64,000 nt of DNA from JBFWWP01 sp050246115 (GCA_050246115.1 JBFWWP010000002.1:186001-250000); one strand, 5' to 3'. Shown: positions 16,847 to 26,163, counted from the first letter of the stretch. The notes: generated by a model from the sequence alone, not told the origin. Translations and numbers: made by a program.

Positions 16847-17545
16847 TTCCTCGCCCGGAGGGCGAGGATCGGCGTCGATGCTTGTTGGGTTCAACGGCTG
16901 ACGCCGTTGAGACCGGCCATTCCTCGCCCGGAGGGTGAGGATCGGCGTCGATGCTTGTTGGGTTCAACGGCTGACGCCGTTGAGACCGGCCATTCCTCGC
17001 CCGGAGGGTGAGGATCGGCGTCGATGNNNNNNNNNNNNNNNNNNNNNNNNNNNNNNNNNNNNNNNNNNNNNNNNNNNNNNNNNNNNNNNNNNNNNNNNNN
17101 NNNNNNNNNNNNNNNNNNNNNNNNNNGACGCCGTTGAGACCGGCCATTCCTCGCCCGGAGGGTGAGGATCGGCGTCGATGCTTGTTGGGTTCAACGGCTG
17201 ACGCCGTTGAGACCGGCCATTCCTCGCCCGGAGGGTGAGGATCGGCGTCGATGTTTGTTGGGTTCAATGGCTGACGCCGTTGAGACCGGCCATTCCTCGC
17301 CCGGAGGAGGACTGGCGTCGATGATTGTTGGGTTCAACGGCTGACGCCGTTGAGACCTGGCCACTCCTCGCCCGGAGGGTGAGGACTGGCGTCGATGCTT
17401 GTTGGGTTCAACGGCTGACGCCGTTGAGACCTGGCCAGTCCTCGCCCGGAGGGTGAGGGTCGGCGTCGATGGTTGTCGGGTTCAATGGCTGACGCCGTTG
17501 AGACTGGCCAATCTTCGCCCGGAGGGTGAGGGTCGGCGTCGATGG
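16847..17545. repeat. Tandem 73-bp repeat array, each unit with two hairpins
   Basis: Units start at 16847, 16920, 16993 (cut by the gap), then 17147, 17220, 17293, 17364, 17438 and a broken one at 17511. The period is 73 bp, with two slightly altered units of 71 and 74 bp. Each unit holds CCTCGCCC-GGA-GGGyGAGG, a perfect stem in unit 1, and CAACGGC-TGAC-GCCGTTG, a perfect 7-bp stem. Later units degenerate towards the right. The array fills the space between two tRNA-Ser genes, with unit 1 starting right after the encoded CCA of the first. No open frame persists through it that resembles a protein, and there are no unique spacers, so it is not CRISPR. Confidence 0.9.
17027..17126. other. Assembly gap (100 N)
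   Basis: Exactly 100 N interrupt the repeat array. The distance between unit starts on either side (154 bp) is not a multiple of 73, so the gap length is a placeholder and the true array is longer or shorter. Confidence 0.99.
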
Positions 17546-17596
17546 TTGGGTTTGGTATCGCGGCCCGCGTTGTTGTGCTGAGGGAGAATTGAACCC

Positions 17597-17686
<90 letters not shown>

Positions 17687-17941
17687 TTTTCTTTCGTACT
17701 CCCACGTGAGCTAAGAGACGGTGCGAGCAAATCGCCTGTCAGAATGTTCGGCGAAACGCGGATCGTCTCTGGCTCCCGATCTCGCGACGATTCTCCTCGA
17801 AATCGCACGATAGCGACCGGAAGCTCGCTCCGGGCTTTCGAGAAAGTCGCGCCTTCCACTCTACGATTGTCCCGCCGCTTCGGCTTCTTGTCCCGCCAGA
17901 GCCTATCCCGGCTCGGTCGCTCGGGTTCGAGCGTGGCAGTG
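17687..17941. other. Gap between tRNA-Ser and the AbiE operator
   Basis: No gene or RNA is recognised in this 255-bp stretch. It is the probable left border of the defence islet, next to the tRNA 3' end, but I find no duplicated tRNA fragment further right. Confidence 0.4.
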
Positions 17942-17989
17942 TGTGGCGAATCCTTGACAGATATCGATAAATGTCTAGGATTTGCCACA
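17942..17989 (+). promoter_or_regulatory. Palindromic operator and promoter of abiE
   Basis: Two 18-bp arms (17942-17959 and 17972-17989) match as an inverted repeat at 16 of 18 positions around a 12-bp spacer. A promoter lies inside: TTGACA at 17954-17959, a 16-nt spacer, and TAGGAT at 17976-17981. The right arm ends on the A of the abiEi ATG. AbiEi antitoxins are known to repress their own operon by binding inverted repeats at the promoter, so this is very probably the autoregulatory site. Confidence 0.8.
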
Positions 17990-18597
17990 TGGCCGATGTA
18001 CCGACAATAGAACGAGTTCTGAAGCTCGCGAGGGAGGCAGGTACGGTGACGACCCGCCAAATCGTGGCCGTGGGGGTCCACCGTCAGGTCCTCACCAGAT
18101 TGGTGGAGACAGGGCAGCTCGTGCGCATCTCGAGAGGGGTCTACGCCCTTCCGGAACACCCAGTCACCGAGAGCCACGGCCTCGCGCTCGTGGCCGCGTC
18201 CGTGCCTGACGGTGTCGTCTGTCTGATCTCGGCGCTGGCCTACCACGGGATCGGAACCCAGCTGCCTCACGAGGTCTGGATCGCTCTCGATCGTCGCGCC
18301 CACCGACCGACCCTCGAGTACCCGCCTCTTCGCGTCGTCCGCTTCACCGGGGAGGCGCTCACCGAAGGCGTCGAAGAGCACCCGATCGAGGGACGGTCGG
18401 TTCGTATCTACTGCGCAGCCAAGACCATCGCCGATTCCTTCAAGTACCGGAACAAGATCGGGATCGAAGTGGCGCTCGAGGCCCTCCGGGAGGGATGGAA
18501 GGCAAGGGCGTTCACGATGGACCAGATCGAGCGCTACGCAGCAATCTGTCGGGTCGAACGCGTCATGAAGCCATATCTCGAGGCGCTGGTCGGATGA
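17989..18597 (+). CDS. abiEi: AbiEi-family antitoxin / autorepressor
   Basis: The antitoxin half of a type IV toxin-antitoxin and abortive-infection system, a 202-residue protein. The N-terminal winged helix reads TTRQIVAVGVHRQVLTRLVE and LVRISRGVYALPE, the DNA-binding domain of the family. The C-terminal antitoxin domain follows, with ISALAYHGIGTQLPHEVWIA and AAKTIADSFKYRNKIG. The start is ATG 17989; an in-frame ATG at 17971 lies within the operator and has no ribosome-binding site. The stop overlaps the abiEii ATG by four bases, as in other abiE operons. Neutralisation does not need direct contact with the toxin in characterised AbiE systems. Confidence 0.9.
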   Translation: MADVPTIERVLKLAREAGTVTTRQIVAVGVHRQVLTRLVETGQLVRISRGVYALPEHPVTESHGLALVAASVPDGVVCLISALAYHGIGTQLPHEVWIALDRRAHRPTLEYPPLRVVRFTGEALTEGVEEHPIEGRSVRIYCAAKTIADSFKYRNKIGIEVALEALREGWKARAFTMDQIERYAAICRVERVMKPYLEALVG

Positions 18598-19511
18598 CGT
18601 CGGAAGGCGACGGACTCTTCCGCTCGGTTCAGACTCGCCTGGTGCAGCACGCGAAGCGCCTTGGCGTTGACCCGAATCTCGTGCTGGCCCGCTACGCCGT
18701 GGAAAGGCTCCTTTACCGACTCTCCCGGTCGGAGCACGCTGATCGTTTCGTCCTCAAAGGCGCTTTGTTGCTCCTGGTCTGGCTCGGCGAGAGCCTTCGG
18801 CCCACGCGGGACGCAGACCTGCTCGGACTCGGTGAGCTGTCCGACGACGCCCTGACTCAGATCTTCGGAGAACTCTGTGTCCTCGAAGTGGAGCCGGATG
18901 CGATGGTTTATCTCGCAGACACGATCACCGTCACGGCGATTCGCCCCGAGGATGCGCATGGTGGTCGGCGAGTAACGCTGTCGTCGAAGCTCGGGAATGC
19001 CAGGTTGAAGGTACAGGTCGATGTCGGCATCGGCGATGCGATTACCCCGCTGCCCACCTGGCTGGACTATCCGAGCCTGCTCGATCTCCCACAGCCTCGC
19101 CTGCGGGTCTACACCCCCGAGACCGTGGTGGCCGAGAAGTTCCATGCGATGATCCTGCTGGGTATGCCAAACAGCCGCATGAAGGACTTCTTCGATGTCT
19201 TCGTCCTGGCTCGTGGAATGAACTTCGGAATCGAGATGCTCGCCGGTGCGATTCGTGCCACGTTCGACAGACGCAGGACACCGGTGCCTGAGGGGCCACC
19301 GCTGGCTCTGACCGTTGCGTTCGGCCAGGCCGCAGAGAAGCGGCAGCAATGGACTGCATTCGTGCGCAAGAGTGGCATCAACGGCGCTCCCTCGGAGTTC
19401 GCCGACGTTGTCCGAGAAATCTCGGCCTTCCTCGAACCGGTGTTGGTTGCTCTCCAGGCCCCCGGCGAGTCTCTGGATTCCCAGTGGCCACCGGGAGGCC
19501 CCTGGTCGTGA
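18594..19511 (+). CDS. abiEii: AbiEii-family nucleotidyltransferase toxin
   Basis: The toxin half of the AbiE pair, a 305-residue member of the DUF1814 nucleotidyltransferase family; characterised homologues use GTP or CTP and some modify tRNA acceptor ends. The nucleotidyltransferase core is visible: FVLKGALLL near residue 55, then RPTRDADLLG, which carries the paired acidic residues of the hxDhD motif, and later ETVVAEKFHAMI and RMKDFFDVF, the conserved Lys/Asp motifs of the family. The usual second Gly of LKGG is replaced by Ala. It starts at ATG 18594, inside the last codons of abiEi. The convergent helicase gene ends 180 bp away. Confidence 0.88.
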   Translation: MTSEGDGLFRSVQTRLVQHAKRLGVDPNLVLARYAVERLLYRLSRSEHADRFVLKGALLLLVWLGESLRPTRDADLLGLGELSDDALTQIFGELCVLEVEPDAMVYLADTITVTAIRPEDAHGGRRVTLSSKLGNARLKVQVDVGIGDAITPLPTWLDYPSLLDLPQPRLRVYTPETVVAEKFHAMILLGMPNSRMKDFFDVFVLARGMNFGIEMLAGAIRATFDRRRTPVPEGPPLALTVAFGQAAEKRQQWTAFVRKSGINGAPSEFADVVREISAFLEPVLVALQAPGESLDSQWPPGGPWS

Positions 19512-19692
19512 GCCAGGCAGCAACGCATCGATCCAAGTAGGCCCACCGCGAGCGGTTCGTCCGCACCGAGGGTCTACGCAGCAAGCGCGTGCCGCACCAT
19601 CAACTCGCCTCAACCCCCGAAGCGACGGTGCCGGGCTACCAGGAATTCGCTGAGAACTCTCTTTTCCTGCCCCCAAGACCCGCCAATCCCAA

Positions 19693-22600
19693 TCACGCCA
19701 CGGCGGTCGCGGCGATTTCAAAGAACTTCTCCGGAAGGGGGAAGTCCAAGCGCCAGGTCACCTGAATTGGCCGCTCATTCTCGTGTCGCACGTAACTGGC
19801 CGTGCCACAACAGAGGAACGCGTCCCCGGACTTTTCCCGCACGAAGAGGAGCACTCGCCAACCGAGTTCTCTTTGGCGGATGTAGCACTGGCCCACCTTG
19901 CTCTCGGCCCGAGTGGCGCTCTGCGACTCCCAGTGGAACAGCGATCTGGAGAGAGCGTAGTCTCGGTACCGCGTGGTCGGGCTAAACTGCTTCTCGGTCT
20001 TCTGCAGGGTCACGAAGAGAACCATGATCTTGCGATCCTCGAGGAATCGAACCCCCTGCTGCGGCACACTCGAGTTTCCCACCCCGCCTTCGCCGAGGGC
20101 GCACATGACTTCGAGCCGGGTATACGTACAGTGCACCTGGAGAGGAATCCCCGCGAGAACCTGAGCCCGTGGCACCGCGGAGGTGGACTCGAGGAGGTGG
20201 GTCGAGACCGCTTGCAGCTCTTGGATCACCTCTGGCCGCGCCTGCAGTTCGACGAGCGCGGCCGGTAGGTCCTCGGGCTCGCCGCCGGGGCGTCGGGTGA
20301 AGAGCGGGCTCAGGAGCATCTGCAGCAACGTTGTCTGGCTTTCGATCGAGCTGCCTTTCCGGACGACGTCCGGTAGGGCATTGGCCGTTTCGAGGAGGGC
20401 CCGATCGTCCCGATGGAGTTGTTGCCCCAAGCGATCGAGGAGTCGAGCCTCCTCGGCGTCGTGACTCAATGGCAAGAAGCCGGCAGCACGGCGCATGCGC
20501 GTGTAACCGGGTTTCCCCGTGTAGAGCTGAGCGAGCTCGAGACCGGTCGACTCGAGGTAGGAGGAGAGCGGGACGTCTCCCAGCTCCTTCAGCCGGGACA
20601 CCCGATCGGCGAACCGCGCTCTGTTGGCGAACCCGCGAAGGTTCTCGAGTATGTGTTCTTCGACTTGGCGATCCAGCTGGAGCGCGCACCCAGGAGGCAG
20701 GTGCGGGAATCCGCCCTCGAACTCCTTCTGAACCCGCGCCCTTGGCACACCGGAAAGCACCGAGAGACGCTCGTCGAAACGGAAGTTCTGGTGCTGGCGA
20801 CCGACGAAGTCGAGCACGGTCAGCACCGACTTCCCGGGAGCATGCCGGAGTCCGCGGCCGAGTTGTTGAGCAAAGACGGTAGCGCTCTCCGTCGGTCGCA
20901 GAAACAGCAGCGTGTCGAGCTGCGGTATGTCGATGCCCTCGTTGAAGAGGTCGACCGCGAAGATCACCTGGACGGACCCTTCACGGAGTGATGCCATGGT
21001 CGACGCCCGCTCCTCGGCTGGGGAGTCTCCGGTCAGAGCCGCCGCGCGAATCCCCGCTCGGTTGAAACGATCGGCCATGTAGCGCGCATGATCTACGCCC
21101 ACGCAGAAGCCGAGGGCTCGCATGTCGGCGCGGTCGGCGACGTAGTCGTCGATGGCCCTGAGAACGAATCGCAAGCGGGCGTCGTTCGCGGTGAGGACTT
21201 TCTCGAGCTCGCGCGTGTCGTACCCACCTCGCTTCCACTGAACGCGCGAGAGGTCGGTTTCGTCACTGACGCCGTAGTAGTGGAACGGACAGAGCAGCTC
21301 CTGCTCCAGCGCGGTCCACAGGCGGAGTTCCGCGGCAATCCGCCCCCCGAAGTACTCGAACACGTCGAGGCCATCCGATCGCTCGGGCGTCGCCGTGAGG
21401 CCCAGAAGGTACTTCGGTGAAACGTGTTCGAGCAGATCTCGATAGGTCGGCGCCGCCGCGTGGTGGAACTCATCGACGATCACCATGTCGAACGCTGCCG
21501 GATCGAGCAATCCTCTGCCCGCCGCGGCCAGGCTCTGGATCGAGGCGAAGACGTGTTTTCCCTCCTTGGGCTTCGCCCCGTCCACCCAGAGCTCCCCGAA
21601 CCCTCCTTCACGGAGGGCATGACGAAAGGTGGAGCGGCTCTGCTCCAGGATCTCCTTGCGGTGTGCTACGAAGAGGAGGCTGTCCACCCTTTTCTCGGCG
21701 CGCAGGGCGCGGTAGTCCAATGCAGCGAGCACGGTCTTTCCGGTCCCCGTCGCGGCGACGACGAGGTTGCGCGTGCGGCCATGAACCGCACGCTCCGCTT
21801 CGAGGTCCTCGAGCATTCCCCGCTGATGGGGACGGGGCGTCAAATCGAACGGGGTGATTTCGAATCCCCGGGAATCCGTGCTGGGCGAAAGGGCCTGCTC
21901 GAGAACCGCTCCGTCCGCGGCCGGCGAGTAGCGTTGGAACAGCGTCGACTCCCAGAAGGTCTCGAATCCCGAGCGGACCTGTTGGACGAGAGGGCCGCTC
22001 TTGTCCTCCGAGAGACGAACGTTCCACTCGATGCCGCTCACGAGTGCGCTGTGGGTCAGATTCGAAGATCCGACATAGGCGGTCGAGAACCCCGAGTTCC
22101 TGTGGAAGAGCCAGGCTTTGGCGTGCAGGCGAGTCGAGCTCGTGTCGTACGAGATCCGGACCTCAGCACCGCGATCGACGAGAGCATCGACGGCACGCTT
22201 CTCGGTCGATTGAGTGTAGGTGGTCGTAAGAACGCGCACCTTGACTCCACGTTCGCGAACGGCGTCGAAGCTGGAGAGCAGGGGCCGAACTCCGGCCCAG
22301 CGGATGAAGGCGCAGATCAGGTCGACGCGGTCTGCCGAGAGAAGCTCCGCGCGGAGCTCTTGATCGAGGCGGGGCTCGCCGTGGAGTCTCATGAAGAGGG
22401 CGTTGGCGGAGAGCGGTGTAGACGGCGGCGGCGGAGGGGCGGCTCCCTTCCGGTGCAGGGCGAGCAGCTGCCGCAGGGGTTCGGCGATACGGTCTCCCGC
22501 CGCCAGACCTTCCCGATGCGCGGCCAGTAGAGGCTGGAGGACCTCGTTGGCCAGCGCGAGCCGACGCTCCGCAGGAGCGGCGGCGAGAGCGCGCTCCAGG

Positions 22601-22746
22601 CAGACGGCGAGGTACTGCGCCAACCGGCCGGGAACCTCCGCGGCCTCGACGTCGCCGAGGATCGCCTCGAACCCCCCGAGGCCGGCCAGAAGCGCGTCAG
22701 TTTCTTCGCTGACGATCCGCTCGTACAGCCCCTCGCTCAGTCCCAC
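19693..22746 (-). CDS. PLD-nuclease / SF2 helicase fusion (DUF3427 family)
   Basis: A 1017-residue multidomain protein resembling predicted defence or restriction helicases. The GTG at 22746 has AGGGGGG just upstream and fits the family start (GLYERIVSEE); the frame extends to 23010 without support. Domains in order: a helical N-terminus (1-110); a phospholipase-D-type nuclease (about 125-275) with HAKAWLF (His208, Lys210) and GSSNLTHS (Asn229), giving one HxK motif per chain; an SF2 helicase with Walker A ATGTGKT (332-338), DEFH (425-428), TATPER and a later QxxGRGxR-type motif (QQLGRGLRHA); and a C-terminal DUF3427 region (about 760-1010). All motifs look intact. Its place beside abiE supports a defence role, but the target is unknown. 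Confidence 0.85.
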   Translation of the reverse strand: MGLSEGLYERIVSEETDALLAGLGGFEAILGDVEAAEVPGRLAQYLAVCLERALAAAPAERRLALANEVLQPLLAAHREGLAAGDRIAEPLRQLLALHRKGAAPPPPPSTPLSANALFMRLHGEPRLDQELRAELLSADRVDLICAFIRWAGVRPLLSSFDAVRERGVKVRVLTTTYTQSTEKRAVDALVDRGAEVRISYDTSSTRLHAKAWLFHRNSGFSTAYVGSSNLTHSALVSGIEWNVRLSEDKSGPLVQQVRSGFETFWESTLFQRYSPAADGAVLEQALSPSTDSRGFEITPFDLTPRPHQRGMLEDLEAERAVHGRTRNLVVAATGTGKTVLAALDYRALRAEKRVDSLLFVAHRKEILEQSRSTFRHALREGGFGELWVDGAKPKEGKHVFASIQSLAAAGRGLLDPAAFDMVIVDEFHHAAAPTYRDLLEHVSPKYLLGLTATPERSDGLDVFEYFGGRIAAELRLWTALEQELLCPFHYYGVSDETDLSRVQWKRGGYDTRELEKVLTANDARLRFVLRAIDDYVADRADMRALGFCVGVDHARYMADRFNRAGIRAAALTGDSPAEERASTMASLREGSVQVIFAVDLFNEGIDIPQLDTLLFLRPTESATVFAQQLGRGLRHAPGKSVLTVLDFVGRQHQNFRFDERLSVLSGVPRARVQKEFEGGFPHLPPGCALQLDRQVEEHILENLRGFANRARFADRVSRLKELGDVPLSSYLESTGLELAQLYTGKPGYTRMRRAAGFLPLSHDAEEARLLDRLGQQLHRDDRALLETANALPDVVRKGSSIESQTTLLQMLLSPLFTRRPGGEPEDLPAALVELQARPEVIQELQAVSTHLLESTSAVPRAQVLAGIPLQVHCTYTRLEVMCALGEGGVGNSSVPQQGVRFLEDRKIMVLFVTLQKTEKQFSPTTRYRDYALSRSLFHWESQSATRAESKVGQCYIRQRELGWRVLLFVREKSGDAFLCCGTASYVRHENERPIQVTWRLDFPLPEKFFEIAATAVA

Positions 22747-23622
22747 CGACGCCCCCCTGAAGTCCCCGATCTGCCGAACCACGCTGGCCACTGCGCCTCG
22801 ACGCCGGTCTCTGTTCACTCCGCGCTTCATTCGACAGGGAAAGTCCTCGGTCATCGAGGTCAAGAAGGGCGGATCAGCGCAGCCCGCGTTTGACGGACCC
22901 GGCGATTCCCCGCGCGAGGAGAGGAGTCGCCAGCCCTGGAAGCCGAGTTGGCAGCGCTGGCGGAAGGGGAGCCCGACGGATCGTCGCCGCCTCCGGGGCA
23001 ATGCACCCAAGCACCAACCCCGTCGGAAGTTGAGCCGAGTTCGTCGACGCGGTTCGAGCGCGATTTCTCGTTCCGTTCTCGCCGGCTTTGCGTTCCCTTT
23101 TCTGCGGGCATCCGGTCTACTGGTCTCCCGGGCGGTCGGTCGCCGATTCTGCGATCGTGACTCGTTGCCAGCCGGTTCCGTTCCTTCCTGCCGCCGTCCG
23201 GTTTTCCGTTCCGAGTTTCTCGCAGGTCTTGGAGAGCAGAGTGCCTACGTTGGGGTGGTTGTTCACGAACCTGTTCGCGACAAGAGGCCGCGGTGGGTAG
23301 CGAGTGCCCGGGCCGCTCTGGACCAAGTCATGCGGTCGTACTCGGGTTCGTCCCGAGTTATCGGACTTGGCTCGCGCGACGGCGCTTCTCGATCCCGGGT
23401 CGGGTTCGTTGGTTGCGGCGAACGATGTCATCCTTGGGGCGAGGCTTCTCGCGCCGGGAGTCGGACCGGGGCGCGTTGCTTTCCCGGAGGGATCGTCCTC
23501 GCCGTGGAAACCACTCTGTGCGTTCACGAGCCGCGAAGCCGTAAGGGGACCCGTTGGAACACCCATCGACTCGAGCCGACAACGCTTGGGAGTCTGCTAC
23601 GCCACAACAAGAAACGATCAAG
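22747..23622. other. 876-bp stretch with no supported gene
   Basis: Long open frames exist on both strands but are Arg/Ser/Pro-rich shadows without motifs. The promoter of the helicase (minus) and of the desaturase (plus) must lie here. No RNA family recognised. Confidence 0.45.
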
Positions 23623-24714
23623 ATGACGCTGTTCGATTCTGGGGCTCCCGGTGCGGTCGCGCCCGTTGCGAGAAACATGGTCGACGAGATGGCCTCTTGG
23701 AAGCTCGCCATCGCAGATCACAAGGAGCCCGTCCTGCGCCGCTCCATCTGGCAGTTGGTCAACACGCTGGGTGGCTACCTCGCACTCTGGGTCGCGATGG
23801 TGTGGGTCCTGCCGATTTCCTACTGGTTGGTGCTGCCGCTGGCTGTCGTTGCCGGTGGATTCATGGTGCGCACGTTCATCATCTTTCACGACTGCACTCA
23901 CGGTTCTTTCTTTCGGTCGCGACGGGCGAATACCATCGTCGGCTACGTCACGGGGATCTTGACTCTGACTCCCTTCGAACATTGGCGCCGGGCTCACGCG
24001 ATCCATCACCAGGCAGCGGGGGATTTGGATCGCCGAGGAACAGGGGACGTTTGGACTCTGACCGTCGAAGAGTACCTTTCTGCGACTCGCTGGAAGCGGT
24101 TCGCTTATCGCCTGGCGCGCAACCCCGTCGTGTTGTTCGTGCTGGCGCCGTTCTTCCTCTTCCTCGTGGACCATCGCATCCCGGTACCTCGTCTCGGCAA
24201 GAAGGCGGTCCGGAGCGTGCTCTGGACCAATGCTGCGCTCGCGGTCTTGGTCGTCGTGTTGGGTTTCACGATCGGCTTCAAAGCCTTCTTGCTCATTCAG
24301 TTGCCGGTGCTCTTGGTTGCCGGCTCGGCAGGAGTCTGGCTCTTCTACGTGCAACACCAGTTCGAGGGAGTCTACTGGGAGCGCGGAGATGACTGGGAGT
24401 TCGTGGACGCTGCGCTTCAGGGGAGCTCCTTCTACAAACTGCCTCGGCTGTTACAGTGGTTCTCTGGCAACATCGGCTTTCACCACTTGCACCACTTGAG
24501 CCCGACCATCCCCAATTACAATCTGGAGCGGTGCCATCACTCGGACCCCAGGTTCCAAGAGGTCAAAGCGATCACCTTGTTGGGCAGCTTGAAGTCGCTG
24601 TCCTTTCGGCTGTGGGACGAGAAGCGTCGAACCCTCATCAGCTATCGGGGGCTCCGGGCTTGGAAACGTGAGCGATCCCAGAGCGCGGCTAGCGACCCCT
24701 CGCAGGGTCGATGA
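23623..24714 (+). CDS. Membrane fatty-acid desaturase
   Basis: A 363-residue membrane di-iron desaturase that introduces a double bond into fatty-acyl chains and so adjusts membrane fluidity. The three histidine boxes are present: HDCTHGSFF, HAIHHQ and HHLHHL. Hydrophobic segments at about 35-80, 130-165 and 190-230 fit four to six membrane helices. I start at ATG 23623; the frame is open to 23554 but that addition is hydrophilic and lacks a start signal. A 10-bp hairpin follows the stop. The order of boxes matches the acyl-lipid desaturase group (DesK/DesA-like); whether it acts at delta-5, -9 or -12 cannot be told. Confidence 0.88.
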   Translation: MTLFDSGAPGAVAPVARNMVDEMASWKLAIADHKEPVLRRSIWQLVNTLGGYLALWVAMVWVLPISYWLVLPLAVVAGGFMVRTFIIFHDCTHGSFFRSRRANTIVGYVTGILTLTPFEHWRRAHAIHHQAAGDLDRRGTGDVWTLTVEEYLSATRWKRFAYRLARNPVVLFVLAPFFLFLVDHRIPVPRLGKKAVRSVLWTNAALAVLVVVLGFTIGFKAFLLIQLPVLLVAGSAGVWLFYVQHQFEGVYWERGDDWEFVDAALQGSSFYKLPRLLQWFSGNIGFHHLHHLSPTIPNYNLERCHHSDPRFQEVKAITLLGSLKSLSFRLWDEKRRTLISYRGLRAWKRERSQSAASDPSQGR

Positions 24715-24727
24715 CGCGCTGAGGATT

Positions 24728-24757
24728 CGCCCAAGATTGACTTCGACATCTTGGGCG
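24728..24757 (+). terminator. Hairpin after the desaturase gene
   Basis: CGCCCAAGAT and ATCTTGGGCG form a perfect 10-bp stem with the loop TGACTTCGAC, 14 bp after the stop. There is no T-run, so termination strength is uncertain. Confidence 0.6.
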
Positions 24758-24810
24758 ACTCCTAGGCTCGGCGCCTGCAACGACCCGACATCGAAGAGAG
24801 GACGATCCGC

Positions 24811-26097
24811 GTGACTCCGAGGTGGCCGCTGTCTCGGCGTCAGTTCTTGGGGCGCGCGCTGACTCTAGCGGGGGCTGCGTGCGTCGGCGCCGACTTGTGG
24901 GGGCAAACCTCGCGGCCCGGCGAGGCTGCACCGGGAGCCGGCGTCACTTGGGATGAGCGGGCCTTTGCCCGCTACCTCGAGTACGAGCGCGAACGAGTGG
25001 CGCGGTCGGTCGCTGATGCGAGAGCGCTTGCTGGGGCGAAGGTGAACGCCGTCCCCGACTACGATCGCACGCTGGAGCGAGTCCTCCTTACCCTTCGCCA
25101 CCCGAAGCTGGCGCGCTTGTTTCGCGAACTCGTCGCAGCGCTGCCAAGCTATACCGAGGTCATCGTCGTCGGGCCCACGGAGAACGCCGCCCGGGGTTGG
25201 CAATCCGACCTTGACGGGGCGCTCGGTCGCCGCGTCAAGATCGTGGAGGCGGCAGAGTCTTCGTTCGTCGAGGTCTGGGCGCAGGATGTCCTCGAGCGAG
25301 TGACTGCGGATGGCGCCGGTGCCCTGGTGTTGCCGCTCTTCTATCGCTACTTGAGTGCCGACCTTCCGCGGTCGAGCCCCCAGCAGGGGCGCACCAACGT
25401 AGATGGCGTTGGCCATGGACTGCAGTCTGTGACCGGCGAGCGAGCGTATCTGGCGCCGGTTTTCTTCCAAGGCGGGGACGTGGCCTTCGATCGGTTGGAC
25501 GACCAAGCGGTCGTCTTCACCAGTGCCAACACTGTGGTCGATACCCAGCGCTACTACCGGCAGGTGCTCGGAGAGGAGCGGGGCGCGGACGCGATCTTAC
25601 GGCGATTTGGTCAGATCTTCGGTGTGTCACGGGTGGAGCTCCTGGCGGAGCAAGAGTCGCGGCTGTTGACGCTGCACATCGATCAGAACTGCTGTCTGCT
25701 TCCCGGTCGCGTGGCTTTGGTGACGCGACTCGTCCAGGACAAGTCGTCGCAGCGCCCCCTGGCTCCGACCGCGGAGATCGAGTTCGAAGTCCGCCGGTGT
25801 GACTCGGTGCGATCGAAGTTGGCGGCCCTGAACTACCGAATCGTGGACATCGAAGTGACCCCCGCCCAACTCAGCGCCTCGCAGATTGCCTTGAACGGGA
25901 TCCCGTTTCGCGAGCGCGAGAGTGGCCAGCGGACCTTCTTGATGCCCACGTGGAAGAACCTCTCCCCGGTGGAGGCGTCGCTTCAGGCTGCGAACGTGAG
26001 TCGGGTGGCCGCTCTGGGGATCGAGCCGCGGTTGGTCCTCGAGGAGTTCCACGCGGGTGGTGGCAATCTCCACTGCGCGGTGAACGTGCTGAGCTGA
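24811..26097 (+). CDS. Exported guanidino deiminase (agmatine deiminase / PAD superfamily)
   Basis: A 428-residue member of the guanidino-group-modifying superfamily, which hydrolyses agmatine or peptidyl-arginine to the citrulline-type product and ammonia. GTG 24811 follows AGAGAGGA. The N-terminus has a twin-arginine motif, SRRQFLG, and a hydrophobic stretch, so export by the Tat route is likely. Catalytic landmarks: FFQGGDVAFD (Asp), LHIDQNCC (His and Asp) and the C-terminal GGGNLHCAVN with the nucleophilic Cys. Ordinary agmatine deiminases are cytoplasmic and about 350 residues, so an exported form acting outside the membrane is notable. Substrate is not determinable from sequence. Confidence 0.75.
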   Translation: MTPRWPLSRRQFLGRALTLAGAACVGADLWGQTSRPGEAAPGAGVTWDERAFARYLEYERERVARSVADARALAGAKVNAVPDYDRTLERVLLTLRHPKLARLFRELVAALPSYTEVIVVGPTENAARGWQSDLDGALGRRVKIVEAAESSFVEVWAQDVLERVTADGAGALVLPLFYRYLSADLPRSSPQQGRTNVDGVGHGLQSVTGERAYLAPVFFQGGDVAFDRLDDQAVVFTSANTVVDTQRYYRQVLGEERGADAILRRFGQIFGVSRVELLAEQESRLLTLHIDQNCCLLPGRVALVTRLVQDKSSQRPLAPTAEIEFEVRRCDSVRSKLAALNYRIVDIEVTPAQLSASQIALNGIPFRERESGQRTFLMPTWKNLSPVEASLQAANVSRVAALGIEPRLVLEEFHAGGGNLHCAVNVLS

Positions 26098-26163
26098 CGA
26101 CGAGGCGCTCAGCTCACGCGCCCCGCGTTGGCGGGGAAGGCGGCACCTGGCGCGACTCGGTGG

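Noticed and set aside
16847..17545. CRISPR array
   Set aside because: The 73-bp units are continuous with no unique spacers and no cas genes nearby.
22391..23626. A 411-codon plus-strand frame between helicase and desaturase
   Set aside because: Arg/Ser/Pro-rich shadow partly opposite the helicase gene.
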